Positions 32,851-45,171 of a stretch of 64,000 nucleotides of DNA are shown one piece after another (positions within the stretch are counted from its first letter, which is position 1; each line of letters begins with the position of its first letter). This stretch comes from Acheta domesticus (Eukaryota; Arthropoda; Insecta; Orthoptera; Gryllidae). The stretch spans positions 266,524,948 to 266,588,947 of the forward strand of contig JAHLJT010000631.1 of the NCBI GenBank assembly GCA_031308135.1, in the 5' to 3' direction. Under the pieces are notes generated by a model, which did not search any database, was not told the origin of the DNA, and worked only from the letters and a program-made list of their open reading frames with translations. Both the position numbers and the translations under genes were made by a program.

Positions 32851-33387
32851 GAGACGAGCTGGGGGACGAGCGGAGGGACGAGCTGGGGGACGAGCGGGGG
32901 GACGAGCTGGGGACGAGCTGGGGGACGAGCGGGGGGACGAGCGGGGGGACGAGCTGGGGGACGAGCTGGGGGACGAGCTGGGGGACGAGCGGGGGGACGA
33001 GCGGGGGGACGAGCGGGGGGACGAGCGGGGGGACGAGCGGGGGGACGAGCGGGGGGACGAGCGGGGGGACGAGCGGGGGGACGAGCGGGGGGACGAGCGG
33101 GGGGACGAGCGGGGGGACGAACGGGGGGACGAGCGGGGGGACGTGCGGGGGGACGAGCTGGGGGACGAGCGGGGGGACGAACGGGGGGACGAGCGGAGGG
33201 ACGAGCGGGGGACGAGCGGGGGGACGAGCTGGGGGACGAGCTGGGGGACGAGCTGGGGGACGAGCTGGGGGACGAGCGGGGGGACGAGCGGAGGGACGAG
33301 CTGGGGGACGAGCTGGGGGACGAGCTGGGGGACGAGCTGGGGGACGAGCGGGGGGACGAGCGGGGGGACGAGCGGGGGGACGAGCGG
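32851..33387. repeat. Minisatellite, 11-bp unit GACGAGCKGGG, about 48 copies
   Basis: Head-to-tail 11-mers of two main types, GACGAGCGGGG and GACGAGCTGGG, plus rare GGAGG and ACGTG variants. Types are not random: a block of four T-type units followed by two G-type units occurs twice in a row near the right end (33224-33360), a 66-bp higher-order period. The central part is nearly pure G-type. Long open frames on all sides result from 11 not being divisible by 3. Confidence 0.95.
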
Positions 33388-33399
33388 CTTAGTGAAATG

Positions 33400-33830
33400 A
33401 CTCACTAAGAAAAAATTGTATCTTCATGATTGTAGTAGACGTCGAAAAATTTTAAATATTTTCAATTTTCAAAAAATCAGAGATTTTAACCAACATGAGA
33501 CTTGCGCCATTCTCTTAAATGGCCTTCAGACTATCTAACAACAAAAAATTATCAAAATTGTTGTCGCCAAGTACCCACAAAATTAAAATATGTGTTTCAA
33601 ATTCAAGGGCTACGTGATCAGTCAGATAGATCGATCAATTTTGGAGAAAATCGGCTGAACGGTTTAGTCGCTAGCATGGTTCACAGACAGACCGAGAGAC
33701 AGGAGACAAACGGACGAACAGACGTTTTACTTTCAATTGTTTTTTCGGTATCAAGGACCCACAAAAGAGGGATTCTGGCTGCACCAAGCTTTAGGGGAAT
33801 TTTTTCTTAATTTAGAAACTGGATTTATCC
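33400..33830 (+). repeat. Dispersed repeat R4 fragment
   Basis: Begins with ATCTTCATGATTGTAG and TTCAAAAAATCAGAGATTTTAA, matching phrases of R4 fragments near 5200 and 61820. It continues through TTTTGGAGAAAATCGGCTGA into an ACAGACAGACCGAGAGACAG tract, an arrangement familiar from old insect repeats. No coding capacity. Confidence 0.6.
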
Positions 33831-35130
33831 ACTTTTTCGTAATCAGGGTACAGCAATGAATTTTTTCTGCCGAAAATCCGCCGTTTTATTGCGCAGCGTT
33901 AAATATCTTTCCCTATACTACGTGTATTCTTCGTATATACGTTCGTATACGGGAAAATAAAAATGATTTTATTCAATATTCTTTAATTACTAATTCATCA
34001 ATCTTACGACTTGGAGTATTCATCTGATAAAAATAATCACTCCTTGGATATTCTAACCGCAAAAATCTTCAAAATTCTACTCACTCACAACTTTGTTTTA
34101 AATATTTTGTAAACATGTTTTTCAGAGTAATATAAATTGGAGGTCACAACAAATATTATTTAAAATGAAAGAATATTTACATATAATTTTAAAAGAAGTA
34201 ATATTTAAATTGAAATTTATTTCAAACTCAAATAATACTAACAAAAATCTCAACATGCGTATGACAACATTTTCATATTTTGTCGTTGGAGCTATCATTA
34301 AAGTTCATAATTAAAGTTTAATAGTCTTTTACGGGTTAAAACTTCAATTCCCGTTCATAAAATTTCCATTTAATTAACTTTAACGTGTAAATCTGTATGA
34401 CATTTTAGAAAATAATAATGCGAATAAAACAAATTAAAACTCACATTTCCACTTGGGTGTGTTTTAATATGATGGTAACGTTACGTTAACATTTCATGTG
34501 TAATGGAACGTGTTCCAGAGCCTTAATTCGCCCATACCATTTCATTAACTGTAATTCCAACTGCGCTGATTTTTCTGTGAAAATGTAATGCCAAATTACT
34601 GCTATGTAATTTATGATATTTTTATGAAACTCGAGGTCATTACCATCTGCAGAGTTGTTAGGTGTTTATTTCAATGCTAGATGCGCGTCATTTGCAACAT
34701 TTTGTAGTATTGAAAAAGAAATTATTTTCAAAACTGCTACCCTCTCACCTACTAAAATCTGGAGTTAAATAAATTGCAGCAAAACATCATATATTTCAGG
34801 CCAACAATGAAAAAAAAGCTTACGAGATAAAGCCATGCATTTTATTACTCTTAGCATCGTGAATGCTCTGATATATGATCGTCAAAGATCGTATCCCACA
34901 GCAATATTATTAAGTTGATTTCATTTTTTTGTTCGTGATCTAAAGACGTTTGCAGGTAAATTTGTAAAAACGTTTCGAGCAAAATTAAACAATTACCTAC
35001 AGTACACTATACATTTGGGAAGTAAAGTTCTTACTCAAAAAATTGAAGGGCTTTATTGTGAAACCAATCTCAAATACTTTTTTATATATAAGTGACAATT
35101 ATTTACTAATCACTAGATTTAATGTTCTTG
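33831..35130. other. AT-rich desert
   Basis: No supported gene or repeat. Confidence 0.5.
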
Positions 35131-35135
35131 TATAC

Positions 35136-36200
35136 TGTAATGGGACGGTCGCACACGAACTAATTTCGGCGTGTGCGAGATGAATATTTTATATAACAGG
35201 GAGCACGGGGAAAACTTAGCTGGCTGAAAATGTGCGTTTCTCCGCTACCTGAGTGCGCGAAGGGTCGCCGCCGGCCGCCGATGGGAGCGCCTCCCTTTGT
35301 TCAATACCGTTTGCCACACCTCTGGTATTTCCGAGCGCTGCGTCAGAGCACCCAGCGTCTTCTCGGAAATCGTGGTGACGTGAACGCCCACTCGAAATCG
35401 GGTTCCAACCGTCGATGGACCCATGGCAATTGGACGGCGCGTATCACGCGGTTTGGCTGCGCCAATAGTCGAACACTAGGCGGGGGTGAGACATGTGATC
35501 TCGCGAGCAAGGGAGGTTGCTGCGAACGCGAGACTCGGCCATTCCGAGACGAACGACGACCGCGAGTGTTACCTTCCGATGTAAGCGACGACCGAGGTGT
35601 TGGGTCCGATGGTAACGACCGCCGCGAGACGCTAGATCGCCGCCGGCAACGCATCGTCGCCACCTCACCGCCCGCTCAGGTGCCGCCGAAGGGAGAGGCG
35701 GAACACCGTGTGAGTGCCAATACTCGAATGAACGAAGAAGCGTTCGGACGCGGCCTGAGGGCCGGCCGCCGCTAAAAGACGCTTTGGTGTGGCGATCCCT
35801 ACGCCGCGCCGCAGCCAACAGTGCCGCGCGCCGGGCCGCTGCCACGCCGACGTCGCCGCCGCGCCAGCCCACGCGCCGCGCCGCCGCCGCTGCGCTGTCG
35901 CGCACGCCGCCCGCGCGCCGCCCTACGCCGCCGCAGACAAGGCCTGCCGCGTGCCGCTACACCGCCGCCGCGGCCACCAGCTGCCCGACCGGCCCAGGAA
36001 ACGGGGGGAAGCGCCGCTACCCTGCCGCCCGACACCCGGGCCGATGCCGACGCCCGGAGGAACGGAGCGCCCGTGCGATGACCCGGAAGGGTTGGACTGT
36101 TAAGTTAAGCTAGTTATAAGTTAGGTTAAGATAGTATTAAGAACTGTAGGGGGCTTCACCCGATTATTTTTGCTTTGAATTAAACTCAGAAATCATGAAA
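35136..36200 (+). mobile_element. LTR-like GC-rich island (plus strand), candidate solo LTR
   Basis: Begins near TGTAATGGGACGG (35136), shows a TATATAA box at 35190-35196 and, after about 980 bp of CpG-rich DNA, an ATTAAA polyadenylation signal at 36179-36184. Promoter and poly(A) signal around a non-coding GC-rich body suggest an LTR. The overlapping frames (Arg/Ala/Pro-rich) are unrecognised. A host CpG-island promoter with first exon is the main alternative. No target-site duplication was found. Confidence 0.3.
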
Positions 36201-37590
36201 GAGCGTTTTACTGTGTAGTGCATGAATATGCCCAGTCACGCATGCGTCCTAAATAGATTCCAGCCGAGCACATGAGGCAACCTGCAGCAGACGGGAATCC
36301 ACAGGTGAGTCGGGTCACGCCCTGAGAGAGATTAACACCGCCGACACCGATGAGTGGTCGTGTGTACGGGGGGGGTGTTACAATACCAATGTAGGGAATG
36401 TAATGTAAAGCTGCAACAAAATTTGATCTGTGTCGATTCAACAGTCCTTCCCGAACAATCGCGGTGACCGTACACAAATTTTCCTTCAACATGGATGTCC
36501 TCTGATCGATGACCTACCTCGAGAACCTGCGATAATTAAATGGATCTTTCAATTTTAGGTGACAATTTATACAAAGACCATAGGACATTTTCAATAATAA
36601 AAAAATCTCCAAATTTTACTGTCTTACGTAACATACGTACTTTGGGGAGTTATGTAATACTGCAAATGGAAAACTACGATTTCTCGGGAAAAGAAGTTCT
36701 ACCGTAGGTCACTGATATAAAAAAAAGTGCATAATTCCTGTATCAATTTGCAATATATTACTTCTTCAAATTCGTCGTTTTTGTCACAGCATTACAGCAC
36801 TTTCCCTGTAGCAAATACACTCTCTCATACGTAAGTAGTACGCGAGAAAGAAAGTAGTTGTGGTAGAGTGGCACAGACACTCTCGTACTAGACCTATCTC
36901 GGTCCTGTATGTATACATTTTTGCCATGGTAAAATTTGGCACCACTTCGCTGCCTGTTCCATTGTTTTCGCTGCAGGATACAGTTTCTCAATTCTTTTCA
37001 AATATCACACAATGGTATTCTGTCATGTACCTTTACATATTTGCCCATGGTATACCCACAATGGTGCATGTCCCATTTTTCGCGGTTCATTTCCTCAATT
37101 AAACACACGCATTGAACTCAGTTGCTTGTCAGGCCAAGGAAGGTTTATGTTGTAGATGTAATAAGTAGATATGAAGTTTGTGTTAGAGGTAATAGGTAAG
37201 GATTTTGGTATAATACAAAGGAAACGAAATGCCCCTAATCCTCAAATAAAATTAAAACTGTTTTCGTTTTACGAGGGTTTCAAATCTACAGTCTTAGTGT
37301 ACATGTCCTTTAGCCCGCTTGCGCCGAGTTCATGCCTCATGAGGCCGAATTACTTAGCCGAGCTAATAATTGTAAATGTTGTTAGCCAACGCCCACCCTT
37401 GGCGTGTTAGCCATTTAGTAACGCTCCGACCAGAATAGACGCACAGTTTTTTCCGTCAGCGTGTAGAGGGATCCGCACGCTCGCAATGGTCAAGGGCGAA
37501 AGTAACGAAACGCTGTTGCTCATCTAGCGTCACCCAGGGGACACGAGGGGCAGACCACGGCCGCGAGCAACTCTGTCCCCGCAGTGAATT
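36201..37590. other. AT-rich intergenic or intronic DNA
   Basis: No coding exon recognised. Confidence 0.45.
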
Positions 37591-37595
37591 ATTAG

Positions 37596-37597
<2 letters not shown>

Positions 37598-37641
<44 letters not shown>
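37598..37641. repeat. (AAT)n microsatellite
   Basis: About 14 uninterrupted AAT units. Confidence 0.95.
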
Positions 37642-37643
<2 letters not shown>

Positions 37644-37751
37644 ATTAGGAGGTGATAGAATTATGGTAAGAGGTGAACGTAGACTTTTTGAACCATCCCA
37701 CTTTTTGATCGAATGCAATTGACTTGTGGCCGGAAACTACGAAAACCCCGG

Positions 37752-37832
37752 TCAAGACGGCCGGCCCGGGGATCGCATCCAGCCCTCCCGATTACGAAGT
37801 CAGCGCTACGCATGGAGTCACATCGCTCGGTA
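37752..37832 (-). mobile_element. tRNA-derived SINE-like head
   Basis: The minus strand reads ATGCGTAGCGCTGACTTCGT followed by AATCGGGAGGGCTGGATGCGA and TCC. This matches the order D-arm, anticodon arm, variable region and a slightly degraded B box of a tRNA. The anticodon-loop-like TTCGTAA would correspond to CGT. Mismatches in the A and B boxes and the lack of an acceptor stem argue for a SINE or pseudogene rather than a working tRNA. Confidence 0.45.
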
Positions 37833-37839
37833 GTAATTG

Positions 37840-38297
37840 TATGTGTTAATGTTTATTAATATAATAATAATTATTATTATTTTCATTACAATACGTATGC
37901 GATCGTTAGAACATGTAAACTACTGTCGAGCAACTTGTTTCTCGAGGTGTGCCACGGTTTCGCTTTAAACAACGATCCCCTCCTCGAACGAAATATTGTG
38001 ATCCCGAAGCCAGAAGCAAGTCAAGTCTTCTGAAAAATATGGCTTGTGGCATTTAAATGTTTATTACTCTGGAGGCCTGTGTACATATTTTAAATTCTTT
38101 AACTTTAAAAGCTTCTGTTATGAGACCGCGTGGGAAATTCAGCCATGTTATATTTTGTGAAAGAAATGGGTCGCGTGCGGTTTATTTGATAACAATGGGT
38201 CATTTTCTGGGCATAGGAAGAGATAAACATGTTTTGCGTTGGCCACACAATGTCGCCTGTTTTCAGTTATGAATTACAAACAGTAAAACCCATCCTG

Positions 38298-38343
<46 letters not shown>

Positions 38344-39450
38344 AATTCTGCAATGAAGTATCATTACTTGGTGGCAGAATATTTAAATTATTATTATAAT
38401 TAATTATATTACAATTATTTATTAGTGAGAAAAGGAAACTGGAAAAATCGTGAACCAAGTGAAATGTTCAGTATTCTACAAATGAATGTATATTTTTGGT
38501 GATATATTTGCGCACTTAAAGTCAAGAAATGCCCTCGCGCAATCGATTCACAAAAGAAACTCCTGAAACAACCAGTTACTTTCCGCAAACCATAAAATAG
38601 ATCGTTAATAAATGCTACTACCTCATTTCCATATTGCTGTATATTTTCTTTTTAGATCTTTACGCGATATTAATTTTAGAATGTAAATGAAATAGGAGCA
38701 CACAAGGTTTTGTGTCGTCACCAACTAAAGATGTAGTTAAGCAAATTGTGAAAGAAATAATGCCAAAAGAATGTACAATTGTTCAATATGATTTTATTCT
38801 ATTTTAACGGCAATGTAAAGCTTACAAAAGTTGGAAAAGTGAGGAAACAATTATTCTCACATTATATTTCATTAATTCCTACGAATGTATAATTGAATAA
38901 CAATTCAGCATTTTGTGGGATTATAAAATAATTTGATTTGGATTCCGTGTTAGGCTTTAGAATTCTTGATCTGAAAAATTATAATTTGATTAAATTGAAA
39001 AACCTTTAGAACCTTTTTTCAAAGTAGCCTTTTCTGTAACTTGCTTTCAAAAAAACGATTAGTTTACTTTATACTCCTTAAAAATAGAATAATGCTGAAT
39101 AATGCATAAAACTGAATAATATAATACAGAATAATATCGAATACACGTCACTTATTCTAGAACTTCCCGAAAAAAAAATTATTCTTACCTTCAGCTTGCA
39201 AGAACATTACATAACCTAACGTATTTGCAACGTGAAGATCTAGTTAGAATATTTAAAATTGTTTCAAGCTTTTGAAACGAAAAATTTGTATAAGTGTCTA
39301 GAATTCGCATTATATCAGTACTCTTGTACATCCAATCCAATTTCTCATAACTAAGCAAAGGAAGGAAGTCCGCCGACGCCCATCTCCCTCTCTACTCTCA
39401 TTTATACATTATTAATTCCCTGAAAACAATTCTTTACATGGTGCAACAAA
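37840..39450. other. AT-rich desert
   Basis: No gene recognised. A (TA)n tract lies inside. Confidence 0.5.
38300..38339. repeat. (TA)n microsatellite
   Basis: About 20 TA dinucleotides. Confidence 0.95.
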
Positions 39451-39599
39451 AGCTCACACCGCAAGGCGTCGAAAGTCGTGGATGACTACCTCTGAGCTCC
39501 AGGGATCTTGGAAATTCGGAGCAGTTAATACCAGCGAAAGAAAATCGGTCAGAAGAGGACAAAGAGAGCGGCGGAAAGAAAAGCGAAGGCGACCGGCCG

Positions 39600-40275
39600 T
39601 TGTCTCCCCCATTTCCGTCGGCGCCTCCACTGTCATTGTCCTGCCTTCGCCGCCGGCACCGTCTCCTCCATCATTGTCGCTATCGTCACCCCAACCGCTG
39701 CCGACATTGTAGCCTTCGCCGCCACCGTCGCCACTACCGTCGCCGCCCCCACGCCGCCCCCCTCGCCGCCCTCCTCGCCACCTCCCTGATGCCCCCTCGC
39801 CGCCCCCCCTCCCCCGCCCCCTTCCCTCCCCCCTCGCCGCCCCCCCTCGCCACCACCCTGATGCCCCCTCGCCGCCCCCCTCCCCGCCCCCCTTCCCCCC
39901 CCTCGCCACCACCCTCGCCGCTACCCTCGCCGCCACCCTCGCCGCCTCCTCACCGCCCCCACACCGCCCCCTCACCGCCCCCCACGCCGCCCCCCATCGC
40001 CCCCACACCACCCCCCACATCGCCCCCCTCGTCACCTCTCTCGCCATCACCCTCGCCGCCCACCTCGCCTCCCTCTTCGTCGTCCCCATCGCCACCCCCC
40101 CTCTCCCCATCGCCACCCCGCCGCTCCCTTCGCCGTCACCCTCAACGCCACCTCGTCGTCACCATCGTCGTCACCGTTGCCACCATCTTCCCCGCCACCG
40201 TCGCCAACACCGCCGCCGCCACTGTCTCCGCCACTGCCTCCGCCATCGTCGCCGCCACCGTCGCCTCCGCCGCCT
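39600..40275. repeat. C-rich cryptically simple tract (CCG/CCT/CAC)
   Basis: A 0.67-kb stretch dominated by CCGCC, CCCCC, CCACC and TCGCC words without a fixed period. Frames are open on both strands (Pro/Ser/His-rich plus, Gly/Arg-rich minus), which is a composition effect. No flanking splice structure supports a protein. Confidence 0.8.
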
Positions 40276-40540
40276 CAGCTTGTAACGGATCAGCGATATG
40301 GGATCCGCCGCTGCCGGCGCCTGTTTCAACCTAAGTGCTTTTATGACGCAATTCAATTGCGCGGAAAAGTGCTGCAGCTGGGCCTCTTGCGGCGGCGGCG
40401 TGAGGAACGCTCACGATCGCCTTCGATGGCGCAGTGCGCCATCACTTGCGTTGGAATTGTAGATGCTTCTTTTGGAAGGAGCAATGGACTCGTAAATGGC
40501 GGCGGTAATATTGGTGGCAAGGGTGACTGCAGCCGTAGCG
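40276..40540. other. GC-mixed spacer
   Basis: Transition between two low-complexity tracts. No gene recognised. Confidence 0.4.
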
Positions 40541-40870
40541 TCTGAGATGATGGGAGTAGTGTTAACGATTGTTGTAAGATAGTACTAGTGGCAGTGGTAG
40601 TGGTAGTAATATTGGTAACGGTAGTGGTAGTGGCAGTAATTGTGATAACAAAAGTGGTACGTTCGTAGTTGTAGAAAAAATAGTACGAAAGTATAAGTTG
40701 CACATAGAGTGGAAATAATAATGGTAATGGAATTGCTAGTGACAGTGATAATGGTAGGAGTGGTGATCATGGTAACGGTAGCACTAGTTTTTGTGGTAAC
40801 GGTAACATTGGTTATAGTGGCAACAGTTGTATTTGATAATGGTAACAATAGTGTAAGTCGATTGATATTT
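40541..40870. repeat. GGTART-rich cryptically simple tract
   Basis: Imperfect repeats such as GTAGTGGTAGTGGCAGTAAT and GTAACGGTAACATTGG. No coding sequence is supported. Confidence 0.75.
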
Positions 40871-40904
40871 ATTGTTTCCTGGCGCATCACCTAATGTAGC
40901 CCTT

Positions 40905-41325
40905 AGTCCCGCAAGTTTAGTTGTGCATGTTACACCAGAACGTGGTGGTCCTACTCCTTTGGAATGTAAATCCAGCGCAGTCCTACACGGCGACCTGCGG
41001 GTTTTCCCTCTCAGGTAACTCTGCCGGGCGTGACAAGCTACAACCTCCCGAGATGAGTGGCAGCGGAGTGCTTCTAAGTGGAAATAAGAGAATGTGTTTG
41101 TAAAGAGAGAGGAGAGGATAAGGAGGAGCAAGGAAAAGTCATGCGCGCCCCGTGGCCAGTTTGTTTGTAACTCCATTGGGTATAAACCGAAAACAAAACA
41201 TGGAAACTACCGATCAAATCAGCTGGGCGCTAGGATTCCCTCCCAGACTGCGGCTGAATTGACCCAGTTATATGTTGTCATCGTCGAGACTCCGGCCAAC
41301 CTACGAACTTCCGGTCAACGATGCT
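40905..41325 (+). repeat. Dispersed repeat R1, copy E
   Basis: A diverged copy: CCCGTGGCCAGTTTGTTTGT, GGAAACTACCGATCAAATCA and CTCCCAGACTGCGGCTGAAT align in order with copies A, B and D. It lies about 0.45 kb upstream of copy B in the same orientation. Confidence 0.65.
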
Positions 41326-41329
41326 GAAA

Positions 41330-41780
41330 AGGCATTGAAGTTGTCAATGAGCATTGCAGACCGTGCGATTACGAGATACATGTGTGTAATTTTTCCAAAA
41401 ATTGTTAATAACCCGGGATTTATTCTACTGTTGGTCCATTATAACTAAATACCACAAAACGTGAAAATAGTGTACTGTGATAAGTATTTTGTTTACAATT
41501 AGCTTTCTAGAAACATTTTTAAATTAACCTAAGTAGGAAATTTAATGCTCTTAAAGATTTTTATTGTTTTAAGAAAAAAATTGTTTGCAGAAGTTTTATT
41601 ATAGTTTGTTATTTTCATGTGTACAAAGTTCTCCCGCAAAAATTCACATCAATATTTATCAATAATTGTATAAAATTCAGATCAGTTAAAACGAAGCCAA
41701 ATATTCTTATAATAAAGTAAGCCAAGGTACGCGTGTTTTATTGATTGTTCGTGATTCCGGGCGCGTGATCTACCGAGGTC
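41330..41780. other. AT-rich spacer
   Basis: Nothing recognised between the two R1 copies. Confidence 0.5.
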
Positions 41781-41781
41781 A

Positions 41782-42245
41782 TTAATCCTGTAAGTGTAGT
41801 GCATGTTTTTCATCGAGAGGTGGCAGTGATCTTTCCTCGCTGGATAGTGAGATCCGGCGCTGACCTACCGACGACTAGCGGGGTTTCCCTCAACCAGGTA
41901 TCTCCCACCAGCGGGGCACCGCCCAGCCAGGACAAGCTCTGAGCTCCCGACTGGTCTCCCGGCATGTGTGGTAGTGGAGTGCATGTTAGTGTAAGTATGT
42001 GTGTAAGAGGAGAGGATAGGACAAAGAGAAGGAAGAAAAGATTACGCACGGTCCGTGGCCCATTTGTTAGGGTACTGCTCCGGCATTCACCTGGTGTTGA
42101 TCGGAGAAACCACGAAAAATTGCCGATCAGAGCAAGGACGCTAGAATTCTCCAGACAGTGACTGAATTCGACCTGGCTAACCAGATAGAGTCGGAAATCC
42201 TGCCGCCGTCGGGACTCCAACGTAGGACCCCCCGGTCAGAGACAC
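41782..42245 (+). repeat. Dispersed repeat R1, copy B
   Basis: The best-preserved copy. It starts near TAATCCTGTAAGTGTAGTGC and includes GGTCCGTGGCCCATTTGTTA and TGGTGTTGATCGGAGAAACC. It ends near ATGGTGCACTGAGCC. No conserved reading frame. Confidence 0.75.
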
Positions 42246-42249
42246 TGCA

Positions 42250-43810
42250 GTTACATCAGATGGTGCACTGAGCCGTTTCTCCCGGTCGCGCGTTCGAAAG
42301 TAAAGCAATTATGAGTATAAGGTGATGCGAACGACAGTGTAAGGAACTGACAGTCAGTTTCAGGATTTTTTATTTTTATTTTGTATAATTCATGTTTACT
42401 GGCACCCCGATGAGCAGCAATATTCAATAACATGAATTTTTTGTCTCGCCTCGCCTCTTGCAACGTCACACTCTGCCAACGCGTTTTCTTGTTGCATCTA
42501 CCGTTACAATTACTGTAACTACTTATTTTTTTTGAGTAGTAACACTTCAATTCTCATTTTATTTTAGTTTTTTTTAAATTTCTTGTACAATGTACTTTAA
42601 AATATTGTACCTTCTCACTTGGTACAATTATAACTTACACTTTTCTTTAGAGGAACACGTTTTACGTTCAATTCTCTCTCTATATCTCATCAATCTATCG
42701 GTTGCTAACCTATTTTTTTAACATGCTAGGTGCATGTTAAAATTCCAATAAACATTGGAATTGTAAGAAACTTTACACTCTTATATGTTGTGAATATATA
42801 TGAAACTTTTACAAAGTATCTTAGCGATTGCCTTATATTTGGGTTCAAACACGGGAAAATGTACTGCGAAAGAACGTCAGTAGAAGCGAGTCATTGTCTT
42901 AACGAACAAATACGAGTGTAATTCAGTAGCCATGATGGCATACTTTGTGCAGAAAGGACGATGACGTAATGATTATAATCATGATTATGCCATTTAACAA
43001 ATATGGTTAATGAAAGAATGCATCGAAAAAGTTGAAATACAAAACCTAGTTTACTTCTACAAGTTTTCTCTTCCGTGTTCCCAGACCGTATTAAGTCACT
43101 TCGTATGCATTAAATTTGATGCGTTGAAAGGCAGTGGTGAAAAAAATCAGTTAGTTTTTTGTGACTCGGATTTCAAGGCCAAAACGTAAAAGTACTCCCT
43201 GTTAATTTCCTTAATAGAGAGTGGAATGGAGTAGTTGAAGCCGAATTGTAACTCAATAAGAGGTCGGAGTCTTATCCGGCTCACGTATAAATGCATTTCA
43301 GTTGGATAGCCATGTGTGGAAAATCAATAAAACTTAAGAATTTCCTTTTCTCAGGAGAGTGTACGCAGTTCATGGAAGGAGTGGTCCCCGTTAGTGGGAA
43401 TGATCGATACTTTCTTCTAGTTTTTAAACCTTGACCCACGATAACACCCTAGAAATTAGTTTTGATGTCTCGCTATTGTTATAAGTGGTACTTCAGAAAG
43501 GTTTAGTGAGAGGGGGCTATTCATACTTGGTATCATGTGAGAAAGGGAATTATCTGCTAATGTTTTTTCAAATGACGTCAGAAATGAGAAATATTATTTG
43601 AAAGTAGTGTTGGCTATTAATATATTTCCCTTTTATATAAGGAAATACAAAAATTACTTTAACGTTCACTCGAGGTACTGGATAGATTTTTATGCATTTA
43701 ATTTTTATGCAAAACCTAACCTTTATAAGGCATCATCTTCAAAGACAAAACTTGAAACTAGCTTTTCAAAACCATTCTTACATTATTTGTTAAAAAAATA
43801 TTGCTCTAAT
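42250..43810. other. AT-rich desert
   Basis: No supported gene or repeat. Confidence 0.5.
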
Positions 43811-43813
43811 TGA

Positions 43814-43849
43814 GTCATATTTTTCATATATATATATGAAAATATGACA
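43814..43849. other. AT-rich palindrome
   Basis: GTCATATTTTTCATATA is followed by its near-perfect reverse complement TATATGAAAATATGAC, giving a foldback of about 35 bp with a one-base bulge. Confidence 0.85.
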
Positions 43850-43853
43850 GTTT

Positions 43854-43968
43854 TGGGTCTTTCAAGTAGCACAATTCAGTAACCACACTTGTGTGTGTGT
43901 GTATGTGTTAATACTCGTGAAATTTTCAAGTGAATGCACTTACTGAATTGTGCTACTTGAAAGACCCA
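43854..43968. other. Perfect 29-bp inverted repeat with 57-nt loop
   Basis: The arm 43854-43882 (TGGGTCTTTCAAGTAGCACA plus ATTCAGTAA) has an exact reverse complement at 43940-43968. The loop contains a (GT)n stretch and a further CACTTG/CAAGTG pairing that could extend the stem. It could be a small foldback transposon or a transcribed hairpin such as a microRNA-like precursor. Nothing indicates whether it is transcribed. Confidence 0.9.
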
Positions 43969-43969
43969 G

Positions 43970-44260
43970 TACTAGCTGTTCTCATACTTTTGATGACCAA
44001 AAGAAGTATATCAGTTATCGAAATTATTTTTAACTTCATTTGAAAATTAAATTTTTTACTACAACTTTGCGATTTTTAACGTGAATTACATTTTTTATTT
44101 TTGTGACTTCACATTCAAGGAATGGAGACCAGCAGCATTATAAGACAAAAAATCAACGGCTGAGCACACTACGAGTGCCCGCACTATATTTCCTTGTGCC
44201 TTTTATTTATTTAGTATTTTTTGGTATTTCCGTGCGCGTTTACTGGAATGGACATGAGTT
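43970..44260. other. AT-rich spacer
   Basis: Nothing recognised. Confidence 0.45.
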
Positions 44261-44264
44261 CCGT

Positions 44265-44800
44265 AGAGTGCGTATGTTGTGTGGGAAGATGTCTGTACGC
44301 AGCACCCTGCGAGAAGTGAGATCCGACGCCGACCACACGTTAACTTGAGGCTTTCGCCCTCCCAGTACTTTCACCCCGCGTGGCTGCGCATTATCCGGTC
44401 CAAGCTGTAAGATCCAGATAAGTCTCTCGCTACGTGTGGGAGAGTAGTGAATGCTAGTGTCAGAGCGTGTCCGTGGCAGATAGTGGGAAAAGTGATACGG
44501 AAAGACAGATCGCGCACGGTCCGCGCCCTGTTTCTTAAGGGATTGCTCGCCTGGTACTGATGGTATTCGGAATTCGCTGGTATTGATAACTGCGGTATTC
44601 GCCTGATTTGATTATAGAAACCACGAAAAACTACCGATCGGAGCAGCCGGCCGTTGAATTCTCTTCCCAAAAACAAGTGATTTAGACCTAGCAGATTAGT
44701 TATTGTCACAACCTTTTCAACCACTGCGACCGAAGTCCTACCGCTCCCAGTCAGAGTCACCGCAGTGGCTGCAGTTGGTGCCCTGAGCTATCTCAGCCGG
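44265..44800 (+). repeat. Dispersed repeat R1, copy C
   Basis: The most diverged copy, recognised by AGATCGCGCACGGTCCGCG, AACCACGAAAAACTACCGAT and a right end CAGTCAGAGTCACCGCAGTG followed by GGTGCCCTGAGC, which parallels the right end of copy B. It carries an internal imperfect duplication of the ATTCGCCTGGTATTGAT phrase (44545-44620). Confidence 0.6.
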
Positions 44801-44864
44801 TGCGCGTCTTTTAGTAATCGCTCCCCACTTCCCAGAGCAACTACTGTGAGCACCGAGGTGCGCT

Positions 44865-45165
44865 GCAAGTTCAACTGGGCTAATTGAGAAGGGCCCTAAT
44901 TAACTGTCCGTGTGACGAGTAGCACTTCATTAGAGCGCGCGGGGCGGGGCGGGGCGGGCGCCAAAGCGCTCTCTGGCGGCCACCTGCTCGCCCTCGGAAA
45001 TCCGCTAATCAGAGGCGCTCCGCTTAACTTCCCTTGCGCCTCCGCGCCGGGGCGGCAGTGGACACTGGTCGCCTTGGCATCGGCTGCCCGGAACAGCCTG
45101 GCTGCGTGCCTTCGGCCCCACCCCCGCGGCCGCCTGAGGCTCCGTCTCCACCGCAACCCTGCCCC
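44865..45165. other. GC-rich island with TAAT motifs
   Basis: Contains GGGCTAATTGAG, CCCTAATTAACTG and CCGCTAATCAGAG within CpG-rich DNA. The phrases GCTCTCTGGC and CGCCCTCGGA are shared with the island at 25130-25580. No protein is recognised. It is candidate regulatory DNA abutting the large decamer minisatellite. Confidence 0.35.
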
Positions 45166-45171
45166 GCTCTG

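Noticed and set aside
32617..33408. Long open frames on both strands (Gly/Arg, Gly/Thr, Asp/Glu/Arg, Ser/Pro types)
   Set aside because: Generated by the 11-bp array; several frames on both strands are open at once, as expected for a repeat unit lacking stop codons.
35799..36113. Ala/Arg/Pro-rich frames on both strands
   Set aside because: Composition-driven in a CpG-rich island; no domain, no splice sites.
37520..37575. GTTGCTC...GAGCAAC inverted repeat as a hairpin gene
   Set aside because: The arms are only about seven bases and widely spaced; expected by chance.
31752..37832. Functional tRNA genes at the two tRNA-like sites
   Set aside because: Neither site can form a full cloverleaf with an acceptor stem; the A and B boxes are gapped or mismatched.
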